Under the pieces are notes generated by a model. That model saw nothing but the letters and a program-made list of their open reading frames with translations, was not told the origin of the DNA and did not search any database. DNA of 64,000 bases from Anticarsia gemmatalis (Eukaryota; Arthropoda; Insecta; Lepidoptera; Erebidae). Each line of letters starts with the position of its first letter. The first letter of the stretch is position 1. Both the position numbers and the translations under genes were made by a program. Below are positions 23,479 through 34,870 of the stretch, one piece after another. The stretch is from positions 17,215,001 to 17,279,000 of the forward strand of contig NC_134776.1 in the NCBI RefSeq assembly GCF_050436995.1, in the 5' to 3' direction.

Positions 23479-24897
23479 CCGTTTGTTCTTTGTCAAAACT
23501 CTGCCCTGCATTTAAAAGAGAGTTACATAGTATTAATGTTTATTTATTTTGAATGGACAAAGTAACGGACAGAAACTAGTGCATAATAAATAAGTGCTGA
23601 CTGTCTGGGGTTGTAAGCAGAGGTAAAATACAACTAAGAAAAAGCAACAACCGAACAACAGTAACAAGTAGAGGGAAAAAGTATTTTCCCGTCTTACTGA
23701 ACAACGGCCGAATACTTAAACGGAACCCTATTTTAAATTACGCTTAAATTTATATTTATTGCTACAGCACACGTCAAAGATATACTCGTAGTAATAGCAC
23801 GAGATTTTAGTAACTTTTAACAATAATAATAAATATAACAATTAAGATTTGTGTTAATTTTTGTCCAGAAGTGTATTTTGAATTAGCATTCTGAAACATT
23901 TTATAAAAGAGTAATAAATCGTCATTGTTAGTATACGTGGAGCGACACAAAAATGGTTTCGAGTAAAACTGATAATAACGTTTCCATTACAATACACAAT
24001 CAATCGCAGACAAATAACTTATAAACAAAAGCTTCTCTAAATAAACTGGTAACTATTAGGAAACCGATATGTTAGAAACACTTTAGATTTTATCTTCACA
24101 TTACAACCTACATGCGGCGAGCGCGGGTCAGCCGAGCCACGGTGAGGCAACCTATTGTGAATACATCTACTAATTATACCGAATCTTCGCATTTGTATAT
24201 TTAAGTGGTATTAGCCGCTATTTATTGTGCAGACTACTTAAGTAACATGTGACTTCGGATCATGAGCTCTTTCTTAACTTTTGTTGTTCTTCGGAATAGA
24301 ATTTTAACTGGATTTAGAAAAATAAGGAGGTTCTCAATTCTTTGCAATTTTTATGCTTGTTCCCTGATAATCCGAAAATGCCCGATTTGGAAATTTCTTT
24401 TTTGTAAATTGCCAAATTCTAACCACTTATTAATTTTGTATATCTAATCAAATATCATTTATTTTCAAGTAAAAAAAATGTACCTACAGTGATAGCAGTT
24501 AACGTCTCGGGGATAGAGGTTTCTTAAATAAAACGGCGCAAGTTAGCCGCAAACTGCAAAAGTAGTAAAAAAGATATTTCACGCTTGTTTTGGATTAATA
24601 TAGCTAAGTAGTTATACAGAGTTCAATTAAATCACCGATTTATAAAACGGATCTTCATAGAAATCCTAGAAAGACTATAAAAATCCATCTCAGAAGTTTT
24701 TTTATAGTTTGTTTATTACGTTCCATTTTAAAATGTCAGCGTCAAAACTGCGATGCTCACATCCTCTATCCTGTTAAGTTGTTTAGAGGACGATCTTAAA
24801 TAGAACAATCGGAAATATACGCCCTAGTTAACTATTAATAAGTGGGACGTATGACGTAGATACAAAGAAAAAAAGATGCAGTAAAAATAATAAATAA
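23479..24897. other. No gene seen
   Basis: AT-rich. The 61-codon frame at 24262-24447 contains short internal inverted repeats and no known domain. Confidence 0.4.
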
Positions 24898-24983
24898 AAT
24901 GTCCGTCCTGAAAAGCTGGCTTAGAAACTGTCAAAACATTTTCTTAATGACCATTTTTAAGCGAGCTTTTCAGGTTAGACATT
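24898..24983. repeat. 86-bp inverted repeat
   Basis: Arms of about 30 bp share AATGTC, CCTGAAAAGCT and GCTTA with a few mismatches, around a centre of about 30 bases. Probably a small MITE or fold-back remnant. Confidence 0.7.
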
Positions 24984-25050
24984 ATTTATTTTCGAGTTTT
25001 AAATTATCAGTGTTTGTCGTATAATTTTTTGTTTTTGCATACCTAAACGT

Positions 25051-25093
25051 TATCAGTATTCAAAAATACGAACAGTATTTTTGAATACTGATA
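25051..25093. repeat. 43-bp perfect palindrome
   Basis: Arms of 19 bp (TATCAGTATTCAAAAATAC) pair without mismatch around the 5-base loop GAACA. Confidence 0.9.
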
Positions 25094-25160
25094 CTACTAT
25101 ACTAATAAACTTAATGTAAGCTCTGATTAGTTATGCAGTGTTTTGACACTTACAATCAAT

Positions 25161-25396
25161 CTTTTTTTTTTTAATCAAATTTATTGGCAAGGCCTTTAGC
25201 CAACAAAAGGCTATGTCGGCCTCATAGGGAAACTCAAATTATGTACAGCAAAATCTTTAAAAAACACTAATTTCCTGACTGAAAGCGATCAAAATTCGTG
25301 AAAAAAAAGAGAAAAATAAATTTAACATGGCATATCTACGGAAAAAACATAACTAAAGAACTTAAAAATTTTAATCGCCTTTTCACTTATCAATCT
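25161..25396 (-). mobile_element. LINE family B, 5'-truncated 3' end
   Basis: Minus-strand copy of the LINE 3' untranslated region found at 44209-44379, ending in poly-A (T run at 25161-25172). It shares CCTATGAGGCCGACATAGCC and the GATTTTGCTGTACATAAT block. It stops where the coding part begins (AATCGCCTTTTCAC on the plus strand). Possible target-site duplicates: CACTTACAATCAATCTT to the left of the T run and CACTTATCAATCTT at the other end, differing by a 3-base gap. Confidence 0.8.
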
Positions 25397-25398
25397 TC

Positions 25399-26037
25399 AA
25401 ACTGTATATGAGTGAAAAAAAAACACTTACAACAGCTGATCAGAGGTTACACAAGTAAGACAGTGTATACGCTATGTAAGTGCCGTATTCTAATCCTAGC
25501 TTAAAGTAGGCGCCTAGTTAAAATTTAAATTAGCAGCTCATTTAAATCAGATGCCACCCAAATGTCAATCGACCGGTCTATGACAGGCCGTGTCAAAGGT
25601 TGCTTGCAAGATGATTTTATCTTACGTCATTTACTTTTTGTTCTTTCACAGATCAGCGGACTTATCACGTATCTCAGTTGACATTCAAAATGGTCATCAC
25701 TTTCTCAGAGTGACCAATGTTTTTGTGTTTAACTCCAGCTGCTAACGTAATTTCTTTATTTTATTTACAATTAACGTACCGCACGGCTTCATCCGGGATG
25801 TGCCGTGTTAACCTTAACTAATTTTACGCTTAAGGCTTCCTCGCGTCTTACTATTTATTGGTTAAAACTGTACGAAAATTGTTCAGTAGATTGGTTACTT
25901 TATCGTCAAGAATTTACTTCTCGAATACCGCGGCGCATTTCTCTAAAACAACTGTTCGCGTTTGTTGCATGGTTTGGAGTACCACATCTGTGCTCTCCAG
26001 TGCAGTCACATGACGTTCTGCATATCGAGACGCCTTG
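25399..26037. other. No gene seen
   Basis: A 79-codon plus frame (25805-26044) has no domain I know. It ends at the start of the tandem duplication. Confidence 0.35.
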
Positions 26038-26300
26038 TCTCTAACTCGTAAGTCCAGCGAGACACTCTCCCATCTTGCCGAACTGAAAATTGTATAAACT
26101 TTTAATACCTATTTGTTTTCTTATAGTTTTTTGTTCGGTTAGTTTTTTTAATTAATTTTTTGCGTTCGTGCGCTAACTCGTAAGTCTCTAACTCGTAAGT
26201 CCAGCGAGACGCTCTCCCATCTTGCCGAACTGAAAATTGTATAATTTTTTAATACCTAATTGTTTTCTTATTGCTTTTTGTTCGATTGGTTTTTGGATAT
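26038..26300. repeat. Two-copy tandem duplication, 147-bp period
   Basis: TCTCTAACTCGTAAGTCCAG begins at 26038 and again at 26185, followed in both by CTCTCCCATCTTGCCGAACT. The copies stay alike for about 110 bp, with few differences (for example GACACTC versus GACGCTC). The first copy ends with another CTAACTCGTAAG at about 26173, which may be the sequence that mediated the duplication. Confidence 0.85.
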
Positions 26301-26904
26301 GAGATACTTTCTGCTGCGATGGGAATTCAAATATAAGAACTCAGCACTTGACTGGGCTTGACTTGCACTGATTCTGGGCTCAAGAAGTGCGTCAAATCTT
26401 GTACTAGGTTGAGTACCGAGTTTATCCTTAGTGATGCTTTTCTTTAAATATTAAACGGCTAATTTCTGATCATGATAATCAGGCAATACAATTTTATGTT
26501 TGTTTTATATACCTAATTTCTTTTGTCAAATCTGACATTTGTTGGTATTCGAACTTCTGGCAAACAGCTACTAAACGCTCCTCGTAAGGAAGAAGCGGCA
26601 TGAGATAGATTGGTCCTCCTCCTGTGGTTGACGCACTTCTTTTTGAGTCAGCAGCTTTTTTTTTATCTTGGCCTTTAGCTCAATCCAGTACCAGGCGAAT
26701 AAAAATATGAAAGCCATCTTAAAGCTATCTCAATAATAATTATGGTTGATGCAAGGCCTAAGTTTGAAAAATATTTAATTCATAAGATTTTGTCCTTCGC
26801 CTCGAACCCGAGACTGGCAGTCAACAGTCACGATCACGCAGCCTAAATGTTATTATATTACTTGTTAGTAACGCGTCTGCAGTGATAAAAGTTTATGATC
26901 GCTC
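26301..26904. other. No gene seen
   Basis: The stretch TTCGCCTCGAACCCGAGAC at about 26796 resembles a tRNA-type B box on the minus strand and could be a SINE remnant. Nothing else was recognised. Confidence 0.35.
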
Positions 26905-27049
26905 GATCAGCCACTGAATTGAGCTTAAGCTCCAGCTCTTTCCATGTACCTCGAGCAGCTTGGCTGACCAGAGCCTCACTCGGCAAACGTCCCAAAGCAA
27001 GAGCTGGATGTGCCTCTATAAAATCTATGAATAATTCTGTCTCACTCAT
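26905..27049 (-). pseudogene. Myb/SANT-like DNA-binding domain fragment
   Basis: The frame starts MSETELFIDFIEAHPALALG, then RLPSEALVSQAARGTWKELE. The spacing of hydrophobic residues and the Trp resembles the first two helices of the Myb/SANT-like or zeste-type domain often carried by accessory proteins of PIF/Harbinger transposons and by related host genes. After residue 47 the similarity stops (the third helix is missing), although the frame stays open to residue 63. There is no transposase next to it. Could be a decayed transposon gene or a first exon; I favour the former. Confidence 0.4.
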
Positions 27050-27224
27050 ATTTTTCTACGTGCTGGCATCTTAAATTTGGATTAGATTTTCAAATTAATA
27101 GCTGCTTAAAAGGCCATTAGATTTTTTTCATGAATTATTAGCACCCAATAATAAAAATGGCCATTTAAAATTTAACTAATATACTAAGAAAGATGTAAAA
27201 TTAAATAAAAATACCATTAAAATA

Positions 27225-27415
27225 AAGTATTAGAAAATGTTTTTGCATCGTCGTCCTCGGGTAACGTGCCCAGAAGACTGGCAGAAGAGAGAAAAATAAG
27301 CATTGTCACGTTGAATGGCAATGCTTATTTTTCGTCCTAAGAAAAGGCTAGCCCTCTGATCTCGTATTGCGCTGATAATTCTTCGTGAGATTTCATGAAA
27401 CATTTTTTTTGCACA
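27225..27415 (-). pseudogene. LINE family R, C-terminal fragment
   Basis: The minus strand reads FHEISRRIISAIRDQRASLF, then LGRKISIAIQRDNA. This aligns with LYREIAKRLVDATRDQGAAL, then YLGQRITIAIQRGNA at 48250-48400. The end shares the plus-strand block GCATCG-CGTCCTCGGGTAAC and then GTGCCCA with the copy at 36422. Upstream of the Phe the frame continues into unrelated sequence, so the copy is truncated. Dead. Confidence 0.7.
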
Positions 27416-28317
27416 CACCAATTTTTTGCCCCGGAAACATAATCCGAAGATAATCCCTCGATAAATCATATACCTACTCTGTGGACGGAAGGAGTAAAAG
27501 TGCAGCTGTATGCCGAGATACTTGATAGAGACTGTCAGTTTTGAGTTCATAGTTCTTTCAGAAAGTCAGTAAGAAAATCAACCAGTTGACCGACTTCCCA
27601 TGTAATGGTACGGCGGAAGATTTGATTAATCATAACTCATTTTTTTTTTTCATAAATATGTTGATATTCTGTCATATGTGGCAAGAAACTTTTCATAACG
27701 TGCGTCGTTCAATCTTTCACATTTTGAACCGTACATTTGGCACACAATTTTCTCAAGTACCTCCCGAAAAAATCTCTCCTACTATATTGATCGAGTCATT
27801 TATTTTGATCAATAGTTGGACAAATAAATAACGTGTGGAATGCATACAGACATTATTCCTGACATCCTTCAAAAAGACAGGTGCGACGCGCCGACATATC
27901 TACGAGCATGTATGAATGTGGAACCATAAGAAATATGTAGAGATTGTACTAAGTGTCCGTAGTCTTAACATAACTCCATGGGAACGACACGGTTGTATGT
28001 GTCACAGGGATATTGTTAATGCCGGAATTTTATGAATTTACTACCTAGTTTATCAATATTCTGCTTTTCTTCATTTGTTGTGGTTGTTAATTACAATTCC
28101 TTAAAAGTTGTTTTCTCAATTTGTTTTTTTTTTGGTTATAATCCATATAGGGGTTTAATTGAATTGACTCAAAAGGTTGTAATAATTTTATACGGATATT
28201 AACTCGAAAATGCGTTTTACGTGGATAGCTGACCGAGGCAGTATCAGGTTGCGACCACGGCAAAGTGCATGTTCGCATTAAATCCTTCCATCATATTATA
28301 TAATAAATAACAACGTG
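27416..28317. other. No gene seen
   Basis: Open frames at 27586-27831 plus and 28087-28278 minus have no recognised domain. Confidence 0.4.
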
Positions 28318-28500
28318 AAAATTTAAGAATTAAGGTTTTCGCTGTTCGTTGGTCTCGCTAAATTTCGTGAACGGCTGTACTGATTTGGCTAATTTTGGTC
28401 TTGAATTATTTTTAGAAGTCCAGAGGTGTGAAAGGGGAATAAAAATGCTCGGAATTTAATCGAAACAAGAAAGCGGAGCTACGTGGTTTAGCCAGTTATT
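28318..28500 (+). mobile_element. Helitron 5' region, decayed
   Basis: Shares GTTCGT-GTCTCGCTAAA, GATTTGGCTAATTTTGGTCT and TGAATTATTT-AGAAGTCCAG with the fragment at 22775. The first bases are too worn to place the TC end. Confidence 0.6.
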
Positions 28501-30431
28501 GATATAATAGAGTAGGTATTAGCATTTCCTATAACACATCATATATCTGTCAAAAACACAGTCTGCGAATGATTGACAGTTACCTAGATTAATAACGAGA
28601 CGTAATCTCGATTGATAGAGCTCCTTCAAAGTGCGGGTTAATTAGATTCTGTATCGAAATGGTACACAATGTATAATTATAATATTGCTAATTAAATACA
28701 CCCCCCTTCACCACACTCTGACCGCGTTGGTCGATATTAATATGGATGGTCCCTTTTAAAATACAATATGTGAAACCATTTGTCAAAATATCACCAAATA
28801 TTGATTTTTACGTTTTCAGACAACTTAATTTGAGATCAAGTTTTGTTGTCTTTCATAAAAAAATCGCTTGTTTCACCCGTCAGGTCTGGATCAAAATTTT
28901 CAAGGATTTAAAAAGCCCTATCTCCGAAACGGTGAGTCGGTGAGCCGAAAGTTGATTGATACAAACAAACTACGACTTTGAAAATATTTCTGCAACTGGG
29001 TATATCTGGAAAATAAATTAAAGCTTAGAAAATATGACTGCAACGTGGAACCATCTTCAATGAGTATTTAGTTCAATTTAACTCTGACCAACGAGCATGT
29101 GATTACTTAAGTACGACGTAACTGCTTACGACACCGGGTGTCATGCCTAGTTTCTAACTAGGTACTAACATTCTAGGGTTCAGATGATGTTAAGTACTGA
29201 CGCATTGCCACTATTTATAGGTTTTTAATGTCCCTCTTGTATAATCGCGAGGAGAATGCGCTATGTTTACCCGTAAGGAATTCAATTAAGTCAATTCTGA
29301 TTGAATGGTCTTTGATTTCCGCTTAAAAGTAGTCTATGTTAAAAAGTAAAACTGTTCAATTTGAGTCTAAAACAATCTAGGGTAACTCTTTGGTTACCTA
29401 CATATAATTTATTTACCAACCAGTAATAAAGTATGACAAATATACTCAATAGAATTATTTATGTCATAAAATACAGAAAGAAAAATAAATGTACTTACAC
29501 TCCGGTAAATATTGCAAACACGTCACTTTTATGGTTATAATAATAATAATACAGAATGCGGTTGAATACGTTTAGAACTCGATGAAGCATGGGATTATTT
29601 CCAGTAACCGGTCGACAATATTCACGAAAATTCAAACAACACCACAGAAAAGCATAGACGAGGTGTTAAAGAAGCGGTTATTACGTGGAAATTAAATACT
29701 TAAGCTCTATAATGCGACACATTTGAAACGTTTTTTTTAAATTGTGAGTTTAAACGCAATTGAAAAGATAAACTACGGCTAAATGTACTCAGAAACCGAT
29801 ATAACAAATTCAATGCAAAATAAAAAAAACGATTAATACACCTCTGCCCAACCTTACAAGTAATTATCTAACGTCATCACAATTTTGAATTTCTAAACAC
29901 CTACTCATAGATTTCAAAAACAACTTTTACTTTAAAATTCCTCTCATGTCATAGCTCAAAAAACAGTACGATAAACAAATATTATGCCCACGCCCAACAA
30001 TGGCCTTGACAAGTGTGAAACGGAGCCACAGTACAAAGTTTACTAACGGCAGCTTGAACAAACATTTGACCACAAATATTGGGCAGTTTTACAACCTTTA
30101 ACATAGTGTAGACACGTTTATTTGCTTGTTTTCCGGTAAAGTACAGCTATACATTAAATTAAAATATTTGTATTTGTTTCGCATTAAAGATATGACACCT
30201 TGAATACTATACAAATGCGAATATTTCACCTTTATTTCATTATCGACACCCAAAGTGTGCATTTTTTGACACATTATTGCCTAACAGCGGTACTAAAAAA
30301 TCTGTATTTGTGTAAATATCCAAACCAGAGATGTTCAAAGTCCAACAAAATATCCTCATATTAGCACCATTCGGTACTGCGTAATCTGCAAAATGTTGTT
30401 TTGTGTTTGATGATTAGGTACTATACAAGTA
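28501..30431. other. No gene seen
   Basis: AT-rich, with a short ATAATAATA run near 29538. No motif was recognised in the open frames. Confidence 0.45.
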
Positions 30432-30705
30432 CTAGTTTTTGCCCGCGGCTTCACTCACGTTAAGAATTATTATTAAATAGGTATAGTTTTTTGTGCTTTA
30501 CTTATGCTTAATGTGTGTAAAAAATAATAGCTTACAAAATTTCTTTGTACGCAATATTTTTAACTAATCTGTGATTAGGCGCTTGAATTTAAGCTATTGG
30601 TTGAACTTACTCGTGAAAAAGCAACATAAAACTGTCCATGACATGACAAGCAATGTTCTCCAAGTACTCCAATACCTGCAAATTTGGGCTAGTCCCTGAG
30701 ATATG
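30432..30705 (-). pseudogene. Helitron helicase C-terminus with 3' terminus
   Basis: On the minus strand a frame reads GEHCLSCHGQFYVAFSRVSS (about 30661-30602), matching the last helicase motif of Helitron proteins, whose usual form has Cys-Phe-Ser-His-Gly-Gln followed by Tyr-Val-Ala. The preceding codons (GTSPNLQVLEY) are in another frame, so there is at least one frameshift. About 170 bp later the element ends GAAGCCGCGGGCAAAAA plus CTAG at 30432-30435. This is the true 3' end of a once-autonomous Helitron. Inactive. Confidence 0.75.
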
Positions 30706-31944
30706 TTATTTAAGCGGACGTCTTCATTCGTAAAAAATATCCTTAGTACCTACTTTGCCTTAGGCCTGCTAAGGGCCGGTTTAATTAGCTGTAGCCACAA
30801 CGTAAAAATAGTACAAAGATTTCAAGGCTTTCACAAGAAAGTCAATCATTTTTACTATGTTTACGTAGCAACAATGTAATATTAAGATTTACAAGTACAA
30901 AGCTTTTCTGTCAAAATTTGTACTCAGAGTGAATACCATGGGATTACGTTTCGGTTACAGCAAGTTGATCCTAACGATGTTTTGCTTCACTACTAAGGCG
31001 GGCGACAGAGATTAATCTCTAGTGCACGCAGTCGAAAATACAACGATATTGATTAATACAGGCCGATGATATTACGTCTAATCTATCACTGCACTTCTAA
31101 GCTCACCCACGCAATGGGCCATGAAACTCGCGACAAACTGAACACCTGTGTAAGTTGTCTTTGTTTTCTTTTACCCGTCTTTAAATATGCGCTGAGGCCG
31201 CACAATTTTGGAGAACTGTGTTGATATTTATTAAGTCAAAAAAAAATGTTTCAGTCACCGTGACTAGAGTTTGCATGTACGCTGGTTGAAATATTGCAAG
31301 GCAATCTTAAATGTCTGTATAATACCTACCTGCGTAATGCCCTTCGCTGATACTGAGTTCGCTTGTGATGTGGCCCCAAATAGTCATAATAATCGGACTT
31401 TAGGTTCGACGCATAACAGGACATTCATTGAATTCGTGTTATTACCGACTTTGACATGGCACACCATTGTACGTCAGACATTAGTCGCAATAATTGAACA
31501 GAATCAAATACTCAATAGGCAAAGCACTAGGAATCTAATCCAGCTTTGTAACGTATAAGCGTGCCAGTGCAGTCCCAATTATTACGGCCTAATGATTCTA
31601 TTGAATAGACTAGGCTGTCCCCTCAAACATATAGATGACTGATTGACGGCAGCTGATGTAATTATGATGGCCAGTTCGCTAATATCATTGTTATGCGTCC
31701 TTTGATTCCAGCGCGAGTCCAATTATTTGCTTGTATCTGGATGACACGGGATCGTCAAGTACAGCGCGAAATTCGCGCAACTAATAATCATGTTTCGCGG
31801 GAGAATACATTCGCTTGCACGAATGATAATGTGATGTAACTTGTATATGATAAGATTTGCTATAAGCGTATATGGTTCTAGCCTTCATGCGCTAATTAGA
31901 CCCAATTTCCAGCAGCAGGGGATGTAAGCCACACAGTAAACATA
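30706..31944. other. No gene seen
   Basis: The 95-codon frame at 31271-31558 plus has no domain I know. No repeat copy was found. Confidence 0.4.
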
Positions 31945-31949
31945 ACATT

Positions 31950-32135
31950 ATATTTTTCTTTTAAAAGACAACTCCCGCACCAAGAATACAAACAACGGAC
32001 AAGAAGCACAACCAGACGGAAACAATTATTTGTGGATCGCAAAAATAATTGCTCCGTGTGGGAATCGAACCCACGAACCTCCCGACGCAGTGGTATCGGC
32101 GTGGCGATCTAAACTACTGCGCCACGGTGGCAGTC
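31950..32135 (-). mobile_element. tRNA-headed SINE
   Basis: On the minus strand the head runs from GCCACCGTGGCGCAGTAG (A box) to GGTTCGTGGGTTCGATTCCC (B box), then GGAGCAATTATTTTTGC, a hairpin-like CCACAAATAATTG, and the tail GTTGTGCTTCTTGTCCGTTG followed by GGTGCGGGAG. This is a common moth SINE. The cloverleaf is not maintained beyond the promoter boxes, so it is not a working tRNA. A 5'-truncated relative is at 39294-39370. Confidence 0.85.
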
Positions 32136-33188
32136 AAAAACTTAATGTATAAAACATCATAAAAACGTATGAAAGTCTTTGCTTCGTTCGTCTCCATCTT
32201 ATGACACCTAATCACTGGAGTTGAAAGGTGTTTTATCATAATAAGCCTAAAAAGAACTCACTCAAAGTCGGCCGAGAGTAAAATAAATAATGACGTAAAA
32301 AACTTTTGTCATAATCAAAACAACATACGTTTAAGACATAATCTTTATACGATTCAACCTTGGCATACATTTCTTTTTACATCGCTAATAAAAGCAAAAG
32401 CCTCATACTCGAAGTTACATAAAGGCTTTGTGTTTTGGTCGTTGAGATAGCCATACGTAGCCATACTTACATTCAAAATATCGATGTGGTATGTAACATA
32501 CTGGCCGGTGAGACAAAAAGTAGGTTTTGAATTTGGAACAGTGATTGTTTTGTTTGATGCAATTTATTGATGTGTATATTGAGTGATATTATTTTTACAT
32601 TTTGTGTTCGTTTCCATATTTGAATTTCAGAACGATATTTTTTTTCCGGACAGCTATAGTTTTCGTAAATTCAAAATGGCGTATCTCTTGAATCGATTTG
32701 TTCTAACCTGTATATAACTAGGAAACTAATGGACATAAAACAATACAGTACACACTACATACCAGAACTAGAAAAAGAAATTAGCCCACGTACTATCAAA
32801 AATGAGGCTTTTGTTATTACACTACGCATAATATATTATTATTAAGTCATTATGACGTAATCATTCTCACACCTCCTTAAACAGTTTAATCTCCTATTGC
32901 TTTAGTTTAAAGAAACTTGCCTTAAATTGTCGAAATCCGTTGACAATGCTTGCAAAGGTCGCGTGTTTGCGACCCACGTTGCTCTACTGACTTATTCTAG
33001 TTTCTGACAAGAGTTTTGAACTAAGCTGTAGAAGAGCATGAGATTAACAATATGAAAGAGGACTTAGGTGGTGTGTTGGTAAACGAAGAGAGTAGAACGA
33101 AATATATGAACCACAAATATTTGTTTATTTTTTAATCTATAGAAATAACATTTTCATTTAATTTTATTTATTAGACATCTATATAACA
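32136..33188. other. No gene seen
   Basis: AT-rich, no coding or repeat signal recognised. Confidence 0.4.
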
Positions 33189-33290
33189 TTAATTTTGAAC
33201 CGCGTCCTCGTACTCTTGAACCAGGTGACGGATCTCCGCATTGTCGGTACCGGCACGCAAGATGCCTTCCGGTGCATAAGGTCCATGATA
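33189..33290 (-). CDS. Candidate 3'-terminal coding segment, unidentified
   Basis: A minus-strand frame of about 33 codons reads YHGPYAPEGILRAGTDNAEI, then RHLVQEYEDAVQN, and ends TAA at 33189-33191. The following 3' DNA contains AATAAA-type signals within 30 bp. Its composition is unlike its surroundings (GC-rich, hydrophilic, no rare residues), as in a real exon or a young retrocopy. The frame is closed upstream by TGA at about 33293. A CAG/TAG acceptor-like site is near 33300. I cannot name the family. It may be the last exon of a host gene or the tail of a transposon protein. Confidence 0.25.
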   Translation of the reverse strand, partial: YHGPYAPEGILRAGTDNAEIRHLVQEYEDAVQN

Positions 33291-33339
33291 TCATTACGTC
33301 TACACTATCGTTTTGAAACTACATGAGGTAGATTTTTTT

Positions 33340-33406
33340 TTGAGAACCGACACAACTTGGGTTTGCTCGGGTTTTCGTTGAACATTGATTTTAGGACACC
33401 CTGTAT
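33340..33406. mobile_element. Possible DNA-transposon terminus
   Basis: The minus strand reads TATACAGGGTGTCCTAAAAT, like the ACAGGGTGTCC end common in insect MITEs that insert at TA. A matching second end was not found in the window. Confidence 0.25.
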
Positions 33407-34349
33407 ATATATTAAGTACGTCAACTGTCATAATTGTAGTAATAACTATATCTACTACTTCTGTTTCCTTTCCTACGTAACAGTTACACACTTCCTTCTC
33501 ATAACTTGAAGTCTTTAAACATATAGCGTCGATTTCTTTGAATTTCTATAGCCATAATTATATAAATTATCATTACACAAACAACTCCTTCCACATGTAC
33601 AGTGAGACGCTCAGATTCTTACATGCTATAACATTATACGAGCTCAAGAATGAAAACACTGAAATGATTTATTTTGTAAATAAATCGCGCTTCCAGTATT
33701 AGACACTTTGTAAGGATAATAAGTAAGATAAGTAAATAAAGTAGTCTATTTTACTGCGTTATATTTGCTTCTATTTCTGGATTAAAGTGGAACCGACCAA
33801 GTCCTGTTCAAGATGTCCCTATACGTCACTCCATACAATCCTTATAGGCTTGAGAATTTAATATCCAGATGATATAAAGCAACATGACCACCGGTCTTTA
33901 AAATTTCGTCAACTTTATACTGTTCTTATTTATGTTCATAAATAAATTCGAATAAGTTACGTCTTCGATCTTAATCGTTAAAACCGATAAGAAAACTGTC
34001 CTACTAGTCTAAGCTAACACAACCTTTAATAGTTAGTCATTCATTAAGTCTCAGTAATATTTGTGCTTGGGTGTACTTGCAATTAAATCCATACAGGTGC
34101 AATTATAATTACGAACAACCTGTATGAATAGGGAGGAAGGAGGTCGTTTAGATGTCAAAGAGTTCATTCAGCGGCGGTATATGGCAAGATGTGGCTACGT
34201 AATGTGATGTCTAAGCTTATTAACTTGCGTGTAACATGTCGCTTTATGAAGGTACTTCGCTGTTCATGATTCCTATCAGTGCTGGAAATTGTCAGGATAT
34301 TTATTTTCTTAAATAACTGTTCGATAATCTGTATAAAACTTGTGTTACT
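33407..34349. other. No gene seen
   Basis: AT-rich. Nothing recognised. Confidence 0.4.
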
Positions 34350-34870
34350 GGGTCACTGACTGATGGATGATGATGATCCTATCCGACCGATTTCGGCCAT
34401 GGTGACCACTTCAACTCTTAATTAAGTCGGCGCTGATGCGTACGCAGATGGCTTATATAGCCAATTTTATTAGAAAATTCACGTGTGCAGTGCGGACACG
34501 TGAGTTTACCGCATATATAATTATAAACAATGGCAGCAGGTGGGCGAGCCTTTAAATCGTCGCGTTTTGTGTCGAGGTCTTTTTTGCGTCTCTCTTCAAA
34601 TTCGTGGATCTGTCGTTGTACCAACCCGCGCCATTCAGGCCGCTGTGCTGCCAGACCTTCCCATTGAGAAGGATCAATGTTGCATCTCTTTATGTGGCGC
34701 TTCTGCACAACTTTATACCGCAGGAGTTGTCCGCCATGCTTGCGCTTACCCTCCACTAGTTCAGAATAAAAGATGACTGATGGATAACGCACAGACGAAA
34801 CTACTGAGCGTAGAAAGTGACTTCTGGTACGAAAAACCCCCGAAAGAGGTGGCTCCACGTAGGTAAATCC
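34350..34870 (-). pseudogene. LINE ORF2 C-terminus with zinc finger
   Basis: The 146-codon frame 34418-34858 contains, in its second half, the typical end of LINE ORF2 proteins: YSELVEGKRKHGGQLLRYKV, then KRHIKRCNIDPSQWEGLAA (residues about 49-70), a basic linker EFEERRKKD, and a C2H2 finger LTCPHCTREFSNKIGYISHL, then RTH (residues about 119-141). The first 30 residues do not fit, so the copy is 5'-truncated or frameshifted. Reverse transcriptase and endonuclease domains are missing. The 3' region after the stop holds a GATCATCATCATCC run, as LINE tails of this type do. The C-terminal finger probably binds nucleic acid. Confidence 0.75.

Noticed and set aside
32044..32135. A functional tRNA gene on the minus strand
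   Set aside because: Only the A and B promoter boxes fit. The anticodon arm and acceptor stem do not form properly, and a SINE body and tail follow.
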